Under the pieces are notes generated by a model. The model saw nothing but the letters and a program-made list of their open reading frames with translations. It was not told the DNA's origin and ran no database searches. A DNA stretch of 64,000 nt from Bordetella genomosp. 10 (lineage in GTDB: Bacteria; Pseudomonadota; Gammaproteobacteria; Burkholderiales; Burkholderiaceae_B). A program made the translations under genes and the position numbers. Within the stretch, counting starts at the first letter, position 1. Each line of letters starts with the position of its first letter. Shown in pieces: positions 51,742-61,822 of the stretch. The DNA is taken from NCBI RefSeq assembly GCF_002261225.1, contig NZ_NEVM01000005.1, positions 2,170,001-2,234,000 of the forward strand. Reading direction: 5' to 3'.

Positions 51742-52920
51742 ATGCCGCGCCTTGCCTCCCGCACCCAGGACTTCCTGACTTTCCAGGTCGTCGAATTATT
51801 CAAGCAGGCGCAGGCGCTGCGGGCGGCAGGCCGGGACATCATCAGCCTGGGCATCGGCGAACCCGACTTTACCGCGCCGCCCCAGGTGGTGGAAGCGCTG
51901 GAGCGCGCCGCCCGCGCCGGCCTCAGCGGCTACACCGCGCCCGCCGGCGTCTCGGCCCTGCGCGAAGCCATCGCCCACTACTACGAAACGGAATTCGGCG
52001 CCCGCGTCGACCCTTCGCGCGTCATCGTGACCAACGGCGCCTCGGGCGCCCTCGCCCTGGCCTGCGCGGCGCTGGTCGACCCGGGCGCCGGCGTGATGAT
52101 GCCCGACCCCTCCTACCCCGCCAACAGCAATTTCGTCCTGGCCAGCGGCGGCCGGCCGCAATTGGTGCCCAGCACGGCGGACAAGCGCTACCAGTTGTCG
52201 GCGCAGGACGTGCGCGAGAACTGGGCGCCCCACACCCGCGGCGTGCTGATCGCCTCGCCCAGCAATCCCACCGGCACCTCGGTGGCGCCGGCCGAACTGG
52301 GCAAACTGCTGCGCGAAGTGCGCGAGCGCGACGGCTTCACCTTGATGGACGAAATCTACCTGGGCCTGTCCTACGAACAGCCGCCGCGCTCGGCGCTGAC
52401 GCTGGACGACGACATCGTCGTCATCAACAGCTTCTCCAAGTACTTCACCATGACGGGCTGGCGCCTGGGCTGGCTGATCGTCCCGCAGAGCATCGCGGGC
52501 ACCGTGGAGAAAATGGCCGCCAGCCTGCACATCTGCGCGCCGACGCTGGCCCAGCACGCGGCGCTGGCCTGCTTCCTGCCCGACACGCTCAAGGTCTACC
52601 AGCAGCGGCGCGAGGCCTTCCGCCAGCGCCGCGACGTCCTGTTGCAGGCCTTCGCCGGCATGGACCTGGCGGTGCCGGTCAAGCCGGACGGCGCTTTCTA
52701 CATCTACGCGGACCTGTCGAACCAGGGACTGGACAGCATGACGTTCTCGCGCCGCCTGCTGCAAGAGGCCGGCGTGGCGGCCGTGCCGGGGGTGGATTTC
52801 GGCCCCGCCCATGGCGACCACACCATGCGCTTCGCCTACACCCTCGGCCTGGACCGGCTGGAAGAGGCCGCCACGCGCATAGCGGGTTTTCTGGAAACCC
52901 TGCGCGAACCGGCGCTTTGA
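51742..52920 (+). CDS. Class I/II PLP-dependent aminotransferase
   Basis: A 392-residue fold-type I aminotransferase: Gly-Ile-Gly-Glu-Pro-Asp near residue 38, Asn175 (Ser-Asn-Pro-Thr-Gly), Asp203 (Met-Asp-Glu-Ile-Tyr), and PLP lysine Lys233 (Ser-Phe-Ser-Lys-Tyr-Phe-Thr-Met-Thr-Gly-Trp-Arg). The substrate is not clear; relatives are annotated as aspartate- or aromatic-type or pyridoxal-phosphate-dependent aminotransferases. The ATG at 51742 was chosen by homology; the open frame reaches upstream through the 9-bp repeats. Confidence 0.9.
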   Translation: MPRLASRTQDFLTFQVVELFKQAQALRAAGRDIISLGIGEPDFTAPPQVVEALERAARAGLSGYTAPAGVSALREAIAHYYETEFGARVDPSRVIVTNGASGALALACAALVDPGAGVMMPDPSYPANSNFVLASGGRPQLVPSTADKRYQLSAQDVRENWAPHTRGVLIASPSNPTGTSVAPAELGKLLREVRERDGFTLMDEIYLGLSYEQPPRSALTLDDDIVVINSFSKYFTMTGWRLGWLIVPQSIAGTVEKMAASLHICAPTLAQHAALACFLPDTLKVYQQRREAFRQRRDVLLQAFAGMDLAVPVKPDGAFYIYADLSNQGLDSMTFSRRLLQEAGVAAVPGVDFGPAHGDHTMRFAYTLGLDRLEEAATRIAGFLETLREPAL

Positions 52921-52930
52921 GACTGGCGCG

Positions 52931-53773
52931 TCAGTCGCGCGCCAGCGGGATGCCGGACGCCACCGCCAGGCGGCGGCGCTCGGCCAGCACCTTGTCGCCG
53001 TAGCCGCCGTCATTGGGGCCGCTGGAACCGACGTAGCAGGCCAGGCCGCCCGACACCGAGCCGCGGCGGTTGATGCAGTCCTTGAGGATGCCGGCGCCGA
53101 CCCGGATGTTGGCCACCGGATCCAGCGCGCCGTTCTTGCTGCCCAAGGTGTCGAACTTCGACCGGTGCACGCTGGTCATGACCTGCATCAGCCCCTGGGC
53201 GCCGACGCTGCTTTCCGCGAAGGGGTTGTAGCGCGACTCGATGGCGATGACGGCCAGCAGCAGCAAGGGATCGACCTTCAGCTCGCGTCCCACCTTGTAG
53301 GAGGTGTTCACCAGCACGCCGGTGGCGTCATAGGCCACCTTGTACTTGCGCGAAATGTAATTCCGCAGGGCCTCCACCTGCGCGGTGGTGGCCGTCGTCT
53401 CCAGGCGCGGGCGCACGGGCGCCGGCGGATGGGGCAAGGGGGTGAGGTAGCCGGTGGCATTGCTGCCGGTGGTATCGGGCACGGCCAGGGCCACCGCGGC
53501 GCCGGTGTCGGTATCCATATCGCCGGCCAGCAGGCCGTCCTGGTCCGAGGACGCAGTGGGGGCAACGGAACTTGGCGCAAGCGCCGTCAGCAAGGCTTTG
53601 TGCACCTGCAAGGCCTGGTCGCGCAGACCGGGCAAGGCGAATCCCATGCTTACCGTCACGATGACCGCGATACCCAGGTAGACTGAGCAAATCCGCAGCC
53701 ATTCGGCAAGATAGCGATGCACTCCTTGTGCCAGGTGCCTGAAAAGGACGCTGGCGGCTGACGCATCGGGCAT
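52931..53773 (-). CDS. Membrane-anchored lytic transglycosylase-like protein
   Basis: A 280-residue SLT-domain enzyme: one transmembrane helix (about 27-48), an Ala/Thr/Pro linker with Asp-Met-Asp-Thr-Asp-Thr-type low complexity (about 82-120), then the SLT fold with catalytic Glu179 in Ala-Ile-Glu-Ser-Arg-Tyr-Asn-Pro, Gly-Ala-Gln-Gly-Leu-Met-Gln-Val-Met and Asn-Ile-Arg-Val-Gly-Ala. It would cut the glycan strands of peptidoglycan. It ends 10 bases past the convergent aminotransferase stop. Confidence 0.9.
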   Translation of the reverse strand: MPDASAASVLFRHLAQGVHRYLAEWLRICSVYLGIAVIVTVSMGFALPGLRDQALQVHKALLTALAPSSVAPTASSDQDGLLAGDMDTDTGAAVALAVPDTTGSNATGYLTPLPHPPAPVRPRLETTATTAQVEALRNYISRKYKVAYDATGVLVNTSYKVGRELKVDPLLLLAVIAIESRYNPFAESSVGAQGLMQVMTSVHRSKFDTLGSKNGALDPVANIRVGAGILKDCINRRGSVSGGLACYVGSSGPNDGGYGDKVLAERRRLAVASGIPLARD

Positions 53774-53906
53774 GGAGACCTCCTGCGTAGTTGTAAAGGA
53801 GGGGGATGTTAACCTTTATCGCCGGACGCGTATGTAACCAAGCCTCTAATAGGTTTGCAACTTTGCGTAATTTAATCTAACTCTCCTTCATCTTCCCGAG
53901 ATCGCA

Positions 53907-55451
53907 GTGAAATACCGAGACCTCAGAGACTTCATCGCCCAACTCGAAGCGCGCGGCGACCTCAAACGCATCCGGACGGCGGTCTCGACGCGACTGGAAA
54001 TGACCGAAATCGGCGACCGCGTGCTGCGCGCCGGCGGCCCGGCGCTGCTGTTCGAAAACGCCCGGCACGAAGACCGCCCTGCCGGCATGCCGGTGCTGAC
54101 CAATCTTTTCGGCACCCCGCAGCGGGTGGCCTGGGGCATGGGCGCGGCGGACGTCGCGGCCCTGCGCGAGACCGGCGAACTGCTGGCCTCGCTGCGCGAG
54201 CCGGAGGCGCCGAAGGGCCTGCGCGACGCCTTCGCCAAGGTGTCCATGCTGAAGTCGGCGCTATGGGACATGAGCCCGAAGACCGTGCGCGGCGCGGCTT
54301 GCCAGGAAATCGTGCTGGAAGGCCAGGACGTGGACCTGGGGCGCCTGCCGCTGCAGGCCTGCTGGCCCGGCGACGTGGCGCCGCTGCTGACCTGGGGACT
54401 GGTGGTCACGCGCGGCCCCAACGCCAAGCGCCAGAACCTGGGCATCTATCGCCAGCAGCCCATCGCGCGGAACAAATTGATCATGCGCTGGCTGTCGCAT
54501 CGCGGCGGCGCGCTGGACTTCCGCGACCACGCCCAGGCCTACCCGGGCCAGCCCTTCCCCGTCGCGGTGGCGCTGGGGGCCGACCCCGCCACCATCCTCG
54601 GCGCGGTGACGCCGGTGCCGGACACGCTGTCCGAATACCAGTTCGCCGGCCTGCTGCGCGGTTCGCGCACGGAAGTCACGCAGGCGCTGGGCAGCAAGCT
54701 GTCCGTGCCCGCCTATGCGGAAATCGTGCTCGAAGGCCATCTGCTGCCGTCCACGGACCCGCGCGCGGTGGCGCCCGTGGTGCCCGAGGGCGTCAATCCG
54801 CCGCCGGACACCGGCTACGAAATGGCGCTGGAAGGCCCGTATGGCGACCACACCGGCTACTACAACGAGCGCGACTGGTTCCCCGTGTTCACCGTCGACC
54901 GCATCACCATGCGGCGCAATCCGATTTACCACTCGACCTACACCGGCAAGCCGCCCGACGAGCCGGCGGTGCTGGGCGTGGCGCTGAACGAAGTCTTCGT
55001 GCCCCTGCTGCGCCGCCAGTTGCCGGAAATCGTCGATTTCTACTTGCCGCCGGAAGGGTGCAGCTACCGCCTGGCGGTGGTGTCCATCCGCAAGCAGTAT
55101 CCGGGCCACGCCAAGCGCGTCATGTTCGGCCTGTGGAGCATCCTGCGCCAGTTCATGTACACCAAGTTCATCGTGGTGGTGGACGAAGACATCGACCCGC
55201 GCGACTGGAAGGAGGTGGTGTGGGCGATGACCACCCGCATGGACCCCGTGCGCGACACCACGCTGGTGGAGCACACGCCCATCGATTATCTGGATTTCGC
55301 CTCGCCGGTCTCCGGCCTGGGCGGCAAGATGGGCCTGGACGCCACCAACAAGTGGCCGGGGGAAACGCAGCGCGAATGGGGCACGCCCATCGTCATGGAC
55401 CAAGCGGTCAAGGACCGGGTCGACGCGATCTGGGGGGAATTGGGGCTATAG
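53907..55451 (+). CDS. ubiD: 4-hydroxy-3-polyprenylbenzoate decarboxylase
   Basis: UbiD uses prenylated FMN to decarboxylate the ubiquinone precursor. The 514-residue enzyme begins Met-Lys-Tyr-Arg-Asp-Leu-Arg-Asp-Phe and has the prFMN/metal-site regions (Asn-Leu-Gly-Ile-Tyr-Arg near 182, Glu-Tyr-Gln-Phe-Ala near 237, Glu-Ile-Val-Leu-Glu-Gly-His near 272 with Glu as catalytic acid region). The GTG start at 53907 is fixed by homology. UbiX is not adjacent. Confidence 0.95.
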   Translation: MKYRDLRDFIAQLEARGDLKRIRTAVSTRLEMTEIGDRVLRAGGPALLFENARHEDRPAGMPVLTNLFGTPQRVAWGMGAADVAALRETGELLASLREPEAPKGLRDAFAKVSMLKSALWDMSPKTVRGAACQEIVLEGQDVDLGRLPLQACWPGDVAPLLTWGLVVTRGPNAKRQNLGIYRQQPIARNKLIMRWLSHRGGALDFRDHAQAYPGQPFPVAVALGADPATILGAVTPVPDTLSEYQFAGLLRGSRTEVTQALGSKLSVPAYAEIVLEGHLLPSTDPRAVAPVVPEGVNPPPDTGYEMALEGPYGDHTGYYNERDWFPVFTVDRITMRRNPIYHSTYTGKPPDEPAVLGVALNEVFVPLLRRQLPEIVDFYLPPEGCSYRLAVVSIRKQYPGHAKRVMFGLWSILRQFMYTKFIVVVDEDIDPRDWKEVVWAMTTRMDPVRDTTLVEHTPIDYLDFASPVSGLGGKMGLDATNKWPGETQREWGTPIVMDQAVKDRVDAIWGELGL

Positions 55452-55454
55452 ACC

Positions 55455-55847
55455 CTATACGCCGCCGTCAACCGGCCCGGCGCGCTCGTCGTCCTGGTGC
55501 TTTTCGCGCCAGACGCGCAGCGCCTGCCAGCCGACCAGGGCGCCGGCGGCCAGTTTCAGCAGCTTGGATTTCTTGCTGCCCCCCATCACCAGCGCGGAGA
55601 CGCTGGACATGACCATGGGATAACGCCGCAACAGGTTGAACGCCTGCCACGCCAGCTTGCTGCTGCCGCCGCTGGCCAGTCCTTGCAGGCTGCCCGGCAG
55701 CACGCTTCTCAACAGATGCGAAGGAGACAAGGCCACCCCGGCCTCGGCCAGGTTGTGCACCAGCGCTTCGCGCTCGACGGCCGCCTTGGCGCGCAGCAGC
55801 TCCAGGCGAACGGCGCGGTCGACGGCGGGCGACAATTTCTTGCTCAT
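55455..55847 (-). CDS. Small hypothetical protein in the yqjK position
   Basis: A 130-residue protein with a charged N-terminal helix (Met-Ser-Lys-Lys-Leu-Ser-Pro, many Arg/Ala) and a more hydrophobic C-terminal half (Met-Val-Met-Ser-Ser-Val-Ser-Ala-Leu-Val-Met, Leu-Ala-Ala-Gly-Ala-Leu-Val-Gly). It is encoded right after the YqjE-like gene, where YqjK lies in E. coli, so it is a candidate analogue; sequence similarity was not recognisable by eye. Confidence 0.6.
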   Translation of the reverse strand: MSKKLSPAVDRAVRLELLRAKAAVEREALVHNLAEAGVALSPSHLLRSVLPGSLQGLASGGSSKLAWQAFNLLRRYPMVMSSVSALVMGGSKKSKLLKLAAGALVGWQALRVWREKHQDDERAGPVDGGV

Positions 55848-55866
55848 CTCGGTCCCCCGGATTCAA

Positions 55867-56307
55867 TCAAAGACGGTCGCGCCGCGCCTGGCGCGCCTGG
55901 GCGGCGGCCGCTTCGGCCGCTTCCTCGGCCTGCGCCGCCGCGCGCACACGATCGAGCAGTTGCACGTCGCGGCCCAGTTCCTCCAGCGTGGCGGCGAAGG
56001 GCACCGGCCCGTGCAGCAGATGGCGCCACACAACCACCAGCAGGATGACCCCCAGGACGGCATAGCCGGCCGCGAGCACGCCCAGCGCCATATAACGCGA
56101 GTCCGTGGGCCAGAAATACACCGCCACCAGAATGGAAAACACCAGCACGGCGAGGGTCAGGAACAGCAGCGCCGCGAACGACAGTCCCAGGACGCGCAGC
56201 AGCCGGCCCTGCTCGGCGCGGGCTTCCAGCGTCAGGAGTTCGAAACGCGTGCGGACCAGCTCGACCAGGCTCGAGGCGACACCCAGCAAGGATTTTCGGA
56301 TAGCCAT
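55867..56307 (-). CDS. YqjE-type (phage holin family) membrane protein
   Basis: A 146-residue protein with an amphipathic N-terminal helix (Ser-Leu-Val-Glu-Leu-Val-Arg-Thr-Arg-Phe-Glu-Leu-Leu near 13-24), two transmembrane helices (about 42-66 and 73-95) and a long Ala/Glu/Arg-rich cytoplasmic helix. This is the YqjE layout. It lies between the YqjD-like and YqjK-like genes. The ATG at 56307 was preferred as the start of the family-like N-terminus. Confidence 0.8.
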   Translation of the reverse strand: MAIRKSLLGVASSLVELVRTRFELLTLEARAEQGRLLRVLGLSFAALLFLTLAVLVFSILVAVYFWPTDSRYMALGVLAAGYAVLGVILLVVVWRHLLHGPVPFAATLEELGRDVQLLDRVRAAAQAEEAAEAAAAQARQARRDRL

Positions 56308-56421
56308 GGCGGAACAGGATGAGGCGGGGAAGTCGAAGATGCGGCCGGCTTCGCAAGCGCCGTGCCGCATCTTTCATCCGCCGCGGTAGGGAACAGGCTT
56401 CGGAACGGATTGCCGCGACGA

Positions 56422-56739
56422 TCAGCGACGGCTGATCAACAGGCCCAGCAGCAGGCCGACGCCGCCGGCGATGCCGATGGCCTGCCACGGATTGTCATGC
56501 ACGTAGTCGTCGGTGGCGCGGGCGGCCTTGCGGCCGCGTTCCAGGACGGCGTCCTGCACGTCGTAGAGCGTTTCGCGAGTGCGCTTCAAGGTGGCCAGCG
56601 CGCGTTCACGCAACTCGGCGGCCTTGTCGCCCGTGGTGGACGCCGCTTCGCGCAGCAGGTCCTCGGCGTCATTCAAGCTGCTCTTGACATTGTCGATCAG
56701 GGTTTCCTTGACGGCTTCCGGGGATTTTCTCGCGTTCAT
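56422..56739 (-). CDS. YqjD/ElaB-type ribosome-associated membrane protein (DUF883)
   Basis: A 105-residue protein with a helical, charged N-terminus and a C-terminal transmembrane helix (about 86-103) ending Leu-Ile-Ser-Arg-Arg. Asp-Asp-Tyr-Val-His-Asp-Asn-Pro-Trp-Gln-Ala-Ile-Gly just before the helix is the DUF883 signature. In E. coli YqjD anchors stationary-phase ribosomes. AGGAGCG upstream of the ATG supports the start. It heads the yqjD-yqjE-yqjK-like set. Confidence 0.9.
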   Translation of the reverse strand: MNARKSPEAVKETLIDNVKSSLNDAEDLLREAASTTGDKAAELRERALATLKRTRETLYDVQDAVLERGRKAARATDDYVHDNPWQAIGIAGGVGLLLGLLISRR

Positions 56740-56942
56740 GGTTCGCTCCTTGCGTTACGTGTCCGGGGCCGGTGGGAACAGCAGGCCCGATACCGATTGA
56801 TGATACCAGCCGGATTTGCGCTATCTGTCGGCGGCGTGACGCTTTTGCTACCGACTGCAACGCGGCCACCGGCCATCCATGGGGTTCGCCGCTCCGTTCG
56901 CCGCTCCCATGCGCCTGTTGCCGCGGCCCGCGCCTATCCCTG

Positions 56943-57671
56943 CTACTTCAACTGCGTGATCTCGACCGAGGACCTGATGCCCTGCTGGTCGATGTCCTGC
57001 TTCATGACCAGGTTCACCGCGGGACAATACCAGTCGGTGACCGTGGAGTTGATGCCCGGGATGGGAATGGTCAGGCTCTTGAAGGTGGCCATGGTGGGAT
57101 CGGAGTTGCGCTCGTAGCGGACGGGGAAGCACGTCTTCTTGCCCAGCGCGGTGTCCAGGGGCTGCTGGGCGCCCACCGTCTTCTGGCCGATGCGCACGGT
57201 AGTCGTGGGCGTGCCGCCGACCGGCGCTTCCTTGCCGATGCGCAGGCGGAAGTTGGAGCCCGGCAGTTTCTGGCCGGCCGCGAGCTTGCCGTCGTAGGCG
57301 AAGAGCCCCAGCATGCGCAGGTCGAACTGGCCATCGCCGCTGGGCTTTTCGCCGGCATTCTCGTACTTGACGAAGGTCGCCTGGCCGGCCCTGACCGTCA
57401 TCAGGTAGTCCAGCTTGGATTTGCCGGGCGGCAGGCCGGCGTAGGAAAACGTGGCAACCCCGTTGACGCGGGCCCGGCAGTTGTCGCCGTTGGTCTTGTC
57501 GACTTCGCTGAAGGCCAGGTCCGCCCCCAGCGCCAGGTTGCCGCGCCCGGTCAATTGCACCGCGCCGCCTTCGTGCATGAAGGCGGCGTCGCAGACGCCC
57601 GCCTGCGCGGCGCCGGCGCCCAGGGACAGCGCCAGGGCGCCGGCCGCCAGAATCTTGGAATGGGAAAACAC
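56943..57671 (-). CDS. Exported protein of unknown function
   Basis: A 242-residue periplasmic or secreted protein with a signal peptide (cleavage near Ala-Gln-Ala-Gly, about residue 24). The mature protein is beta-rich, with Gly-Val-Cys-Asp-Ala at the start, Asp-Asn-Cys-Arg-Ala-Arg near 63, Lys-Thr-Cys-Phe-Pro near 192 and Asp-Trp-Tyr-Cys-Pro near 215: four Cys, perhaps two disulfides. Gly-Ile-Asn-Ser-Thr-Val-Thr-Asp-Trp-Tyr near the end is notable. Family not recognised. It is divergent from cysG. Confidence 0.7.
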   Translation of the reverse strand: MFSHSKILAAGALALSLGAGAAQAGVCDAAFMHEGGAVQLTGRGNLALGADLAFSEVDKTNGDNCRARVNGVATFSYAGLPPGKSKLDYLMTVRAGQATFVKYENAGEKPSGDGQFDLRMLGLFAYDGKLAAGQKLPGSNFRLRIGKEAPVGGTPTTTVRIGQKTVGAQQPLDTALGKKTCFPVRYERNSDPTMATFKSLTIPIPGINSTVTDWYCPAVNLVMKQDIDQQGIRSSVEITQLK

Positions 57672-58045
57672 CGTGGAAACCCCGCTATGAAGCTATACGC
57701 CGCTGCGTCATGGAGCGGCAATCATCGCCGATACTACACTGTCCGGCGTCTATTCAGACCCGTCCGGCCGGCCGGAAGTTTTATGCCTTGCATATATATT
57801 TCTTGCGACTTTTATACATTTAAATAATATTGAAATTCCCCCTTCTTCGTTCTCCGGGGACGGGAACCAAATTTAGAATGCCCATTCGCGTGGTGCTCAC
57901 GCCCGTACCGGCCGCCGCGGCACTCGTGCCGTGGCCCGGAAATTCGCCCCCTGACCGCGTCTTCGCCCGCCCTTCCGGGCCTCGATGCCAGCGGCCATTC
58001 CCTTGATCGACGCCAGCCGCCCCGCCCCCCGTCCGGATATTCCTC
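57672..58045. other. Divergent promoter region with an AT-rich island
   Basis: 374 bases between the exported-protein gene and cysG. 57778-57838 is strikingly AT-rich in a GC-rich genome. The rest, to the cysG start, is GC-rich without a gene. The AT island holds the candidate promoter at 57803-57831. Confidence 0.6.
57803..57831 (+). promoter_or_regulatory. Candidate sigma-70 promoter upstream of cysG
   Basis: TTGCGA (57803-57808), a 17-base spacer, then AATATT (57826-57831). It would leave a leader of about 210 bases before cysG. Overlapping alternatives exist in the AT-rich island. Confidence 0.4.
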
Positions 58046-59458
58046 ATGAAGCTGTTCCCGCTATTCGCCGACCTGAATCAGCGACCGGTCCTGGTGGTCG
58101 GCGGCGGCGCCGTTGCCGCCCGCAAGGCCCAGGCCCTGCTGGAAGCGGGGGCCCGCGTCAGCGTCGGCGCGCCGCGCCTGAACGCGGCCCTGGCGGCGCT
58201 GGCCGCCGCGGGCCGCGTCGCGCACCTGGTCGGCGATTTTCAGCCGGAGTGGCTGGAAGGCGCCTGGCTGGTCGTGGCCGCCACCGACGACCGCGCGGTC
58301 AACGCGCACGTATCGCGCTGCGCCGAAACGCGGCGGATCTTCTGTAATGTGGTCGACGATCCGGCGCTGTCCTCGTTCCAGGTGCCGTCCATCGTCGACC
58401 GTTCCCCGCTCATCGTGGCGATTTCCTCGTCAGGCGTGGCGCCCGTGCTGGCCCGGCGGCTGCGCGAGCGCATCGAATCGCTGTTCGACCATGCCCTGGC
58501 CCCGCTGGCCGAACTGGCCGCGCGCCATCGCGCCGCCATCCGCGCCGCCCGCCCCGACCTGGGCGCGCGCCGCCGCTTCTACGACTGGCTGCTGGACGGC
58601 CCGGTGGCGTCCCTGCTGCGCCAGGCCCGTCCGGCCGAGGCCGAGGCGGCGCTGACCAAAGAACTCGACGCGCCCGAGCACGTCCCCGCGGGCAGCGTGG
58701 TGCTGGTGGGGGCCGGGCCGGGCGACCCGGGCCTGCTGACGCTGCGCGCGCTGCGCGCCCTCAACGAGGCCGACGTCATCCTGTACGACCGCCTGGTCAG
58801 CCCAGATATCCTGTCCCTGGCGCGCCGCGACGCGGAGCGGGTCGACGTGGGCAAGCACCCGGGCGAAGACCACCACGCCACCCAGACGCGCATCCATGGC
58901 CTGATGGCGGACAACGCCCGCCTGGGCCGGCGCGTGGTGCGCCTGAAGGGCGGCGACGCCTTCATTTTCGGCCGCGGCGGGGAGGAGCTGCAATTCCTGC
59001 GCGCGCGCAATATCAGTTATGAAGTGGTGCCCGGCATCACGGCGGCGCTGGCCTGTGCGGCGCACGCCGGCATTCCGCTGACACATCGCGCCCATGCGCA
59101 ATCGGTGCATCTGGTGACGGCGCACTCCAGCGCCGAGGCCGATACCCTGGATTGGCCGGCGCTCGCCGGCGCCACCCAGACGCTGGCCTTCTACATGGGC
59201 GTGGGACAACTGGACTCGCTGGCGCGCCGCCTGATCCAGCATGGGCGCGATCCGCTCACGCCCTTCGCGCTGGTGGAAAACGGCAGCCGGCCGCAGCAGC
59301 GCGTGTTGACGGGCCAGTTGGAGGACCTTCCGCGCCTGGCGCGCGCCCACGGCATCCACGCGCCGGCCATGCTGATCGTCGGCGAGGTGGCGCGGCTCGG
59401 CGACGAGCTGCACTGGTTCGGCCAGCACCTGTCGGAACGCGCCGACGCCACGGTGTAG
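58046..59458 (+). CDS. cysG: Siroheme synthase (multifunctional CysG)
   Basis: The 470-residue enzyme makes siroheme from uroporphyrinogen III. N-terminal NAD dehydrogenase/ferrochelatase part (1-205): Gly-Gly-Gly-Ala-Val-Ala-Ala-Arg-Lys near 19 and Asp-Asp-Arg-Ala-Val-Asn near 78. C-terminal SAM-dependent methyltransferase (about 218-470): Val-Gly-Ala-Gly-Pro-Gly-Asp-Pro near 225, [11 protein letters not shown] and Gly-Ile-Thr-Ala-Ala. Supports sulfite/nitrite reductases; none are adjacent. Confidence 0.96.
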   Translation: MKLFPLFADLNQRPVLVVGGGAVAARKAQALLEAGARVSVGAPRLNAALAALAAAGRVAHLVGDFQPEWLEGAWLVVAATDDRAVNAHVSRCAETRRIFCNVVDDPALSSFQVPSIVDRSPLIVAISSSGVAPVLARRLRERIESLFDHALAPLAELAARHRAAIRAARPDLGARRRFYDWLLDGPVASLLRQARPAEAEAALTKELDAPEHVPAGSVVLVGAGPGDPGLLTLRALRALNEADVILYDRLVSPDILSLARRDAERVDVGKHPGEDHHATQTRIHGLMADNARLGRRVVRLKGGDAFIFGRGGEELQFLRARNISYEVVPGITAALACAAHAGIPLTHRAHAQSVHLVTAHSSAEADTLDWPALAGATQTLAFYMGVGQLDSLARRLIQHGRDPLTPFALVENGSRPQQRVLTGQLEDLPRLARAHGIHAPAMLIVGEVARLGDELHWFGQHLSERADATV

Positions 59459-59557
59459 GCGCGCCGGCAACGACCGGGCAGGCCTCGCCGGCCCGCGCCT
59501 GGCGAGTCGCCGTCAACGCGGGACCGCCGCGCAGGCCGACCGCCGGCAGGCGACCGC

Positions 59558-60196
59558 CTATTCTTCTTTCTGCTTGGTCCCGAAAATCCGGTCGCCGGCG
59601 TCGCCCAGGCCAGGAATGATGTAGCCGTCCTCGTTGAGCCGCTCGTCGATGGCGGCCGTATAGATCCGCACGTCGGGATGCAGCTTTTCGATGTGCGCGA
59701 TGCCCACCGGCGCCGCCACCAGCACGAGGGCGCGGATGTCGCGGCAGCCGGCCTGCTTGAGCAGGTCGATGGTGGCCGCCATGGAGCCGCCGGTGGCCAG
59801 CATGGGGTCGATGATCAGCGCGGTGCGCTGGTCCAGCTCGCCCACCAGCCGTTCCAGGTAGGTATGGGCCTGCAGGGTTTCCTCGTTGCGGGCGATGCCC
59901 ACCACGCTGACCTTGGCGCCGGGCAGCAGGCTGAGCACGCCGTCCAGCATGCCGATGCCGGCGCGCAGGATGGGCACCACCGTGACCTTCTTGCCGGCGA
60001 TTTTCTCCACCTGGATGGGGCCGCACCAGCCCTCGACCGTACACGGCTCCAGGGGCAGGTCCTTCGAGGCCTCGTAGGTGAGCAGGGCGCCGACTTCCTG
60101 CGCCAGTTCGCGAAAGCTCTTGGTGCTCAGGTCGGCGCGGCGCATGATGCCCAGCTTGTGGCGTATCAGGGGGTGGCGTATTTCATGCACGGGCAT
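59558..60196 (-). CDS. upp: Uracil phosphoribosyltransferase
   Basis: Upp makes UMP from uracil and PRPP. The 212-residue product begins [10 protein letters not shown] and has the PRPP motif ([12 protein letters not shown]) near 129 and the C-terminal uracil-binding [12 protein letters not shown] near 190. Length matches the family. It stands alone between the convergent cysG and the dacB gene. Confidence 0.96.
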   Translation of the reverse strand: MPVHEIRHPLIRHKLGIMRRADLSTKSFRELAQEVGALLTYEASKDLPLEPCTVEGWCGPIQVEKIAGKKVTVVPILRAGIGMLDGVLSLLPGAKVSVVGIARNEETLQAHTYLERLVGELDQRTALIIDPMLATGGSMAATIDLLKQAGCRDIRALVLVAAPVGIAHIEKLHPDVRIYTAAIDERLNEDGYIIPGLGDAGDRIFGTKQKEE

Positions 60197-60272
60197 GGCG
60201 GTCTCCGGTATCGATGCGGCTGGCGCATCGTAGCCCGATTGCGCCGCCGCGCGCCAGCAGGCGGCCCGCCGC

Positions 60273-61751
60273 CTACCGGTCCGCCAGCCAGGCGATCAGC
60301 GCATCGTCGAAGGCCCGCACCGACTCGGCCTGGGGATGGTTGACGATGCTCACCACGATGTAGCGCTTGCCGCTGGCTCCCAGGACATAGCCCGCGATGG
60401 AACGCACGCCGTTCAGGGTGCCGGTCTTCAGGTGCGCCATGCCCTGCGTGCCCTTGCCGCGCATGCGCCGCCGCACCGTGCCGTCCAGGCCGGCGATGGC
60501 CAGCGAGGACATGTACTCCGGCATGAACGGCGAATTCCACGCCACCGTCATCAGCGAGGCCAGGCTGTCGGCCGACACCCGCGCCACGCGCGACAGGCCG
60601 GCGCCGTTGTCGACCACCAGCTCGGGCATGTTCAGGCCCTGGCTGGCCAGGATGCGCTTGACCACCTCGCCGCTGCTTTCCACCGTGGCCGGACGGCGGC
60701 CGCCCTCGGCGCCCAGGGTCAGCAGCAGCGTGCGCGCCATGACGTTGTTGCTGCGCTTGTTGATCTTGCGGATGATGTCGCCCAGCGAGGGCGATTCATG
60801 GGTAGCCAGCACCACGGCGTCGCCCGGCACCATGCCGGCCCGCACCCGGCCGCTGAAGGTGCCGCCGAGTTCGCGCCAGAGCAGGCGGAAGACCTCGGTG
60901 GCGAACTCGGGCTGCCCCAGGGCCAGGCGGTAGACGTCGAATTCGCCACAGGAACCCGCCACCTTGCCGGACAGGCGCAGCGACACGCCCTGCTGGGTGA
61001 TGACGGGATCCGTGTTGATGTCCGGCGAGCCCGGGCAGCGGATATCGCTCCATTCGACCTGGCCGGCGATCTTCACGCCGGGCAGCGGGGGGTCCATGAC
61101 GACGTTCCACCGGCGCGCCGCCGGATCGGGCGTGAACAGCAGGCGCACCGCGCCGAAGCCCACCATCAAGGCGTCCGGATTGGCGTTGTAGGGCCGGTCG
61201 GGCGCGCTGTCGAAGGCGCCGGGATCCACCGCCACGTTGCCGAACAGCGTGCGGTCGACGACCAGGTCGTTGATCTGGCGCACGCCGTGCAGGCGCAGGT
61301 CGCGCAGCAGCGTCCAGAGGTCCTGCATCAGCAGCAGGGGATCGCCGCCGCCGCGCAGGTAGAGCGGCCCCGGCAGCACGCCGTCCGGGCCGGCGTGGGC
61401 GCCGGGCTCGGCCAGCAATTCGGTGCGCCAGGTGTAGTTGGGCCCGAGGTCGGACAGGCCGGCCCAGGTGGTCACCAGCTTCATGACCGAGGCCGGGTTG
61501 CGCGGCTCCTTGGCGTTGATGGAAATCAGCCGCGGGCCGCCGATCTCCTGCACCACCAGCGACAACGAGGAATCCGGCAGCTTGCTGGCGCGCCAGGTCT
61601 GGGCCAGTTCGCGCGGCAGCACGTTCTGCGACGCCGGCGCCAGGCCCTGGGCCTGGACGCCCGCCGCCAGCGCCAGCGCCAGCGCGGCCAGGCCCGCCGC
61701 CGCGACTCGTCCGCCCCACGCCCGAATGCGCCTGCCCATCGTTTCGATCAT
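60273..61751 (-). CDS. dacB: D-alanyl-D-alanine carboxypeptidase/endopeptidase (PBP4)
   Basis: A 492-residue periplasmic low-mass PBP that trims peptidoglycan cross-links. Signal peptide at about 11-35 (Ala-Gly-Val-Gln-Ala-Gln). Active-site motifs are complete: Ser88-Val-Met-Lys91, Ser334-Asn-Asn336 and Lys442-Thr-Gly444. The large domain II/III insertion typical of class C PBP4 lies between the first two. The ATG at 61751 begins the signal region; an ATG 12 bases on is an alternative. The frame stays open upstream antisense to queA. Confidence 0.94.
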   Translation of the reverse strand: MIETMGRRIRAWGGRVAAAGLAALALALAAGVQAQGLAPASQNVLPRELAQTWRASKLPDSSLSLVVQEIGGPRLISINAKEPRNPASVMKLVTTWAGLSDLGPNYTWRTELLAEPGAHAGPDGVLPGPLYLRGGGDPLLLMQDLWTLLRDLRLHGVRQINDLVVDRTLFGNVAVDPGAFDSAPDRPYNANPDALMVGFGAVRLLFTPDPAARRWNVVMDPPLPGVKIAGQVEWSDIRCPGSPDINTDPVITQQGVSLRLSGKVAGSCGEFDVYRLALGQPEFATEVFRLLWRELGGTFSGRVRAGMVPGDAVVLATHESPSLGDIIRKINKRSNNVMARTLLLTLGAEGGRRPATVESSGEVVKRILASQGLNMPELVVDNGAGLSRVARVSADSLASLMTVAWNSPFMPEYMSSLAIAGLDGTVRRRMRGKGTQGMAHLKTGTLNGVRSIAGYVLGASGKRYIVVSIVNHPQAESVRAFDDALIAWLADR

Positions 61752-61822
61752 GCCCTGCCCTTCACTCGCCCCGCCCCACGCGGCCTGCGCCGCCCCTGGA
61801 GCCCGTTCCGCCAAAACCGTGA

